Assembly: GCA_016191245.1 (NCBI GenBank) | Contig: JACPOY010000030.1 | Location: forward strand, 124,001-188,000 | Direction: 5' to 3' | DNA: 64,000 nt | Origin: Gammaproteobacteria bacterium | Lineage (GTDB): Bacteria > Pseudomonadota > Gammaproteobacteria > Berkiellales > Berkiellaceae | Part shown: in pieces, positions 61,538 through 64,000 of the stretch | How the letters are laid out: the number at the start of each line of letters is the position of its first letter | Numbering within the stretch: the stretch's first letter is position 1 | Made by a program: the position numbers and the translations under genes | Notes under the pieces: model-generated | Databases searched by the model: none | Seen by the model: only the letters and a program-made list of their open reading frames with translations | What the model was told of the DNA's origin: nothing

Positions 61538-62725
61538 ATGGTGGCCAACATGAAAACTCAGCCGGATCTCCCATTTTTCACCCTTATTATGATGATTTCA
61601 TTTGCTTCGGTGAATGCGGTGCTTTTCACGCCTGCGCTGCCAGAAATTGCTCACTTTTTTGCGGTCTCTGAAGAAATAGCACAATACACAATTTCTTTAT
61701 TTTTGGTTGGATATGCGCTAGGACAGTTATTATATGGTCCTTTAGCAAATCGTTATGGGAGAAAAGAGGCATTATATTTTGGTATTGTCTTGCAAATTAT
61801 TGCAAGCTTAGGTTGTATGCTATCGGGCTATTTTCATTCCTATCCGATGTTGGTTATTAATCGCGTACTGTTAGCGCTAGGCTCTGGTGTTGGCTTAAAA
61901 ATGACGTTTACTTTAGTGAATGAATGTTATGAGCCCAAAATAGCCAGCCAAAAAATTTCATATTTATTGTTAGCATTTGCAATTACACCTGGATTAGCAG
62001 TGGCATTGGGAGGTTATTTAAATACGCAATTTGGTTGGATGAGTTGTTTTATGGCTGGCTCGTTTTATGGTGCGATTCTTTTTTTGTTTGTTTTGAAATT
62101 ACCAAAGATAGAAACACAATTAGATTTACAGGCCTTAAAGTGGTCTCATCTAACAAAAACGTATATTCAGCAATTTCAAAATAAACAATTAATAGCTGGA
62201 GGGCTATTAATGGGGGGCGCAACATGCTTTGTTTATGTATTTGCAGCAATAGCTCCTTTTATTGCCATGAATATAATGAATATGAGTAGTGAACAATATG
62301 GGATTGCTAATATTTTACCTTCCATTGGCCTTATTATTGGATCACTTGGTTCGGCCTATTGTGCAAAAAAATATCCCCTTGCCTTTTTAATAAAAGCAGG
62401 TCTATTGGTGTGTGCTGTTGGGGCTGGATTAATGACCTTGGCATTGTGGTTTTCTCTGCCTGCGCTTTTTTCATTATTTCTACCCATGGTATTTATATAC
62501 ATTGGATTATCTTTTGTCATGTCAAATGCATCAAGTGTTGCGATGAGCTTTGTATCTGATAAAGCACATGGATCGGCAGTGATGAATTTTATTAATATGG
62601 GGGCGGCAACCGTGGTTGTGCTAGCTTTAGGATCTTTTGCGATGCAACCGATATTATTACCAATGGTTTATCTGGTTTTATGTCTGGCGATGGTGCCTAT
62701 GTATTGTTGGTTAATTAAAAAATGA
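61538..62725 (+). CDS. MFS drug transporter, Bcr/CflA family
   Basis: A 395-residue permease with twelve hydrophobic segments. The first helix and loop 2-3 show the Bcr/CflA pattern: VLFTPALPEIAHFF, YALGQLLYGPLANRYGRKEALYFG, and LALGSGVGLKMTFTLVNE in helix 4. These export antibiotics and other compounds. A start at the ATG at 61550 is also possible. If the double-glycine peptide is real, this transporter could protect the cell or be unrelated. Confidence 0.9.
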   Translation: MVANMKTQPDLPFFTLIMMISFASVNAVLFTPALPEIAHFFAVSEEIAQYTISLFLVGYALGQLLYGPLANRYGRKEALYFGIVLQIIASLGCMLSGYFHSYPMLVINRVLLALGSGVGLKMTFTLVNECYEPKIASQKISYLLLAFAITPGLAVALGGYLNTQFGWMSCFMAGSFYGAILFLFVLKLPKIETQLDLQALKWSHLTKTYIQQFQNKQLIAGGLLMGGATCFVYVFAAIAPFIAMNIMNMSSEQYGIANILPSIGLIIGSLGSAYCAKKYPLAFLIKAGLLVCAVGAGLMTLALWFSLPALFSLFLPMVFIYIGLSFVMSNASSVAMSFVSDKAHGSAVMNFINMGAATVVVLALGSFAMQPILLPMVYLVLCLAMVPMYCWLIKK

Positions 62726-62766
62726 CTATATTTAGATCATAAAAGTATAGAAGCTGGAGTTGAATT

Positions 62767-63027
62767 TTGAAAACAACTAAACATGAAATCAAGATGCTTT
62801 CAAAAAAAATAAAAACGAAAGCGGTTGAATTAGATAAATTGATGAAAAAGTTAGAGAGGCTTAAAAAGAAGGAAGCCAAAGAACTTGAAAAAGCGGAAAA
62901 GAAAAAGAAATTAAAAGAAAAAGCAAAGAAAAAAGCCCAAGACAAAAGAAAACCCAAACTTTCTAAAAAATTAGCACATCATGGGAAAAAAGCAAAAAAA
63001 CATCTAAAGCGGATTTTATCTTTATAA
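62767..63027 (+). CDS. Lys-rich coiled-coil protein, 86 aa
   Basis: A highly basic helix-forming protein; half of the residues are Lys or Glu in heptad-like order (ELDKLMKKLERLKKKEAKEL), then KKAQDKRKPKLSKKLAHHGKK. It may bind nucleic acid or ribosomes, or be surface. The start is a TTG at 62767 with GGAG 7 bases upstream; the first ATG is at codon 10. Confidence 0.5.
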   Translation: MKTTKHEIKMLSKKIKTKAVELDKLMKKLERLKKKEAKELEKAEKKKKLKEKAKKKAQDKRKPKLSKKLAHHGKKAKKHLKRILSL

Positions 63028-63032
63028 TGGAT

Positions 63033-63827
63033 TTATAATAAAAATTGTTTAACGATATTGTATATGCTGATTAAAGTGATTAATGTGCCAGCAAATATCA
63101 TCACTATTTTGGGCGGTATTTTTCTAATAGCAACAGCAGCAAGCGGAGCGGCAATCGCTCCACCTAAAAGTAATCCTAAAACAATACGCCAATGAGAAAA
63201 ACCGATGACTGAAAAAAATGTAATTGAAGAGCTCAATGTAACCATAAATTCTACGGCATTGGTTGAACCAATTGTATAATGGGGATCTTCACCATCTTGT
63301 GCAAGCAATGAGGAAGCAATGATAGCTCCCCAACCGCCTCCGCCGACAGCATCACAAAACCCACCAGTTAAGCCAAGAGGGATAATTCGAGCAAGACCAT
63401 GCGATGATTTTTCGCGTTTTAAAGCTTTATTGATGAGATTTTTAATTTTCTCCATCCAATGCATTTCACGAAATGCTTTATAAAGAATGATGGCTCCCAT
63501 GAGAAATAAATAACAGGCAATAAAAGGTTTAATAGCATTTGGTGGAATTTTAGTTAGCAAAAATGAGCCAATAATACTACCAATGACGCCAGGTACTACC
63601 AGCCGACGAAATAATCTGTAATCAATATTTTTAAACAGTGCATGAGATAATCCTGAAATGCCGGTTGTCACTACTTCAGCAGTATGAACAGAGGCGCTTG
63701 CAACCATAGGGGGAATGCCAACGCCAAGTAAAACACTCATACTGATGATGCCATAAGCCATTCCCAATGCACCATCAATTATCTGTGCGAAAAAGCCGAT
63801 GATAAAGTAGGTGATGATTTCGTTCAT
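63033..63827 (-). CDS. Sulfite exporter TauE/SafE family membrane protein
   Basis: A 264-residue permease with about eight membrane segments and the family signature DGALGMAYGIISMSVLLGVGI at the N-terminus, repeated in the second half as GFCDAVGGGGWGAIIASSLL. Members are anion exporters for sulfite or organosulfonates; the substrate here is not known. The ATG overlaps the stop of the upstream UspA gene as ATGA, so the two are translationally coupled. There is no separate ribosome site. Confidence 0.9.
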   Translation of the reverse strand: MNEIITYFIIGFFAQIIDGALGMAYGIISMSVLLGVGIPPMVASASVHTAEVVTTGISGLSHALFKNIDYRLFRRLVVPGVIGSIIGSFLLTKIPPNAIKPFIACYLFLMGAIILYKAFREMHWMEKIKNLINKALKREKSSHGLARIIPLGLTGGFCDAVGGGGWGAIIASSLLAQDGEDPHYTIGSTNAVEFMVTLSSSITFFSVIGFSHWRIVLGLLLGGAIAAPLAAVAIRKIPPKIVMIFAGTLITLISIYNIVKQFLL

Positions 63828-64000
63828 TTTTCGGCACGGAATAAAAGAATAGGTATTTTTGTTTTATGCATGATATTTTCAGCTTCGCTTCCGAAAATGA
63901 GATGTTTAATCCCATGTTTTTTATGCGTTCCTAAAACAATTAAATCAGCTCGCCAACGTTTAGCTTCTTTGACCACTTTATTGTCAATTCTACTGGTGAG
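63824..64000 (-). CDS. Universal stress protein (UspA) family, C-terminal part (cut by right edge)
   Basis: The last 58 residues of a UspA-like protein, running from the window edge to the TGA at 63826-63824. The C-terminal nucleotide-binding signature is visible: ADLIVLGTHKKHGIKHLIFGSEAENIMHK, that is G-x2-x-x-G-x9-GS followed by the final strand IPILLFR. The start lies outside the window. Coupled to the TauE/SafE gene. Confidence 0.85.
   Translation of the reverse strand, partial: LTSRIDNKVVKEAKRWRADLIVLGTHKKHGIKHLIFGSEAENIMHKTKIPILLFRAEK

Overview
The window is a compact, AT-rich gammaproteobacterial chromosome segment with about 65 genes on both strands and no rRNA, tRNA, CRISPR array, insertion sequence or integrase that I could find. 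A Legionella-type major outer membrane protein, a quinol nitric oxide reductase, an orphan bufferin-like peptide, a histone H1-like protein and many eukaryote-like or effector-like proteins point to a host-associated member of the Legionellales (Legionella, Coxiella or Berkiella-like). The genus is an inference from gene content only.

Layout. 1-8.3 kb: an RND/MMPL exporter cut by the left edge, a methylguanine methyltransferase, a DUF2157-like membrane protein, a methyltransferase, a 540-aa orphan, and a tight TVP38 / FAD-disulfide oxidoreductase / CDP-alcohol transferase operon. 8.3-16.6 kb: sterol-desaturase-like protein, qNOR, MOMP, YbdK-type ligase with a KefB-like antiporter, HtpX-like protease. 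16.9-22.7 kb is an effector-like island: a CE-clan (Ulp1/C48-like) protease candidate, a PAP2 phosphatase, a Ser/Thr kinase, a small orphan and an ankyrin-repeat protein. 22.7-30.6 kb: esterase, CNNM/CBS protein, a second M48 protease, and a cytochrome bd operon that includes two easily missed small subunits, CydP before cydA and CydX after cydB. 30.6-37 kb: peptide deformylase and a complete tripartite RND pump. 37.3-41.9 kb: MFS transporter and two orphan genes, one with a plant IQM-like SGHYxPT domain and one with a possible permuted papain/NlpC-like domain. 41.9-49.4 kb: YaiI, dienelactone hydrolase, small Cys protein, cupin, an amphipathic-helix repeat protein, histone H1-like protein, a REP-like element, a DEAD-box helicase with 33-bp repeats, an orphan BufA2-like peptide, a hydrolase and a CBS protein. 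49.6-55.7 kb: a FecR/DUF6600-type protein with a 45-bp-repeat coiled coil, the pntAA-pntAB-pntB transhydrogenase operon, and pdxH. 55.7-64 kb: DNA glycosylase, small orphans, LigT-type phosphodiesterase, Pcm, a double-glycine-leader peptide gene, a Bcr/CflA transporter, a Lys-rich coiled coil, and a TauE/SafE exporter coupled to a UspA gene cut by the right edge.

Functionally, the conserved part covers respiration under low oxygen and NO stress (qNOR, cytochrome bd, transhydrogenase), envelope and efflux functions, and DNA, protein or cofactor repair (Ogt, AAG, Pcm, Def, PdxH). The accessory part is a set of candidate host-directed proteins scattered among housekeeping genes, as is usual in Legionellales where effector genes are not clustered with the secretion system. 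No secretion-system genes lie in the window, so secretion of any of them is inference.
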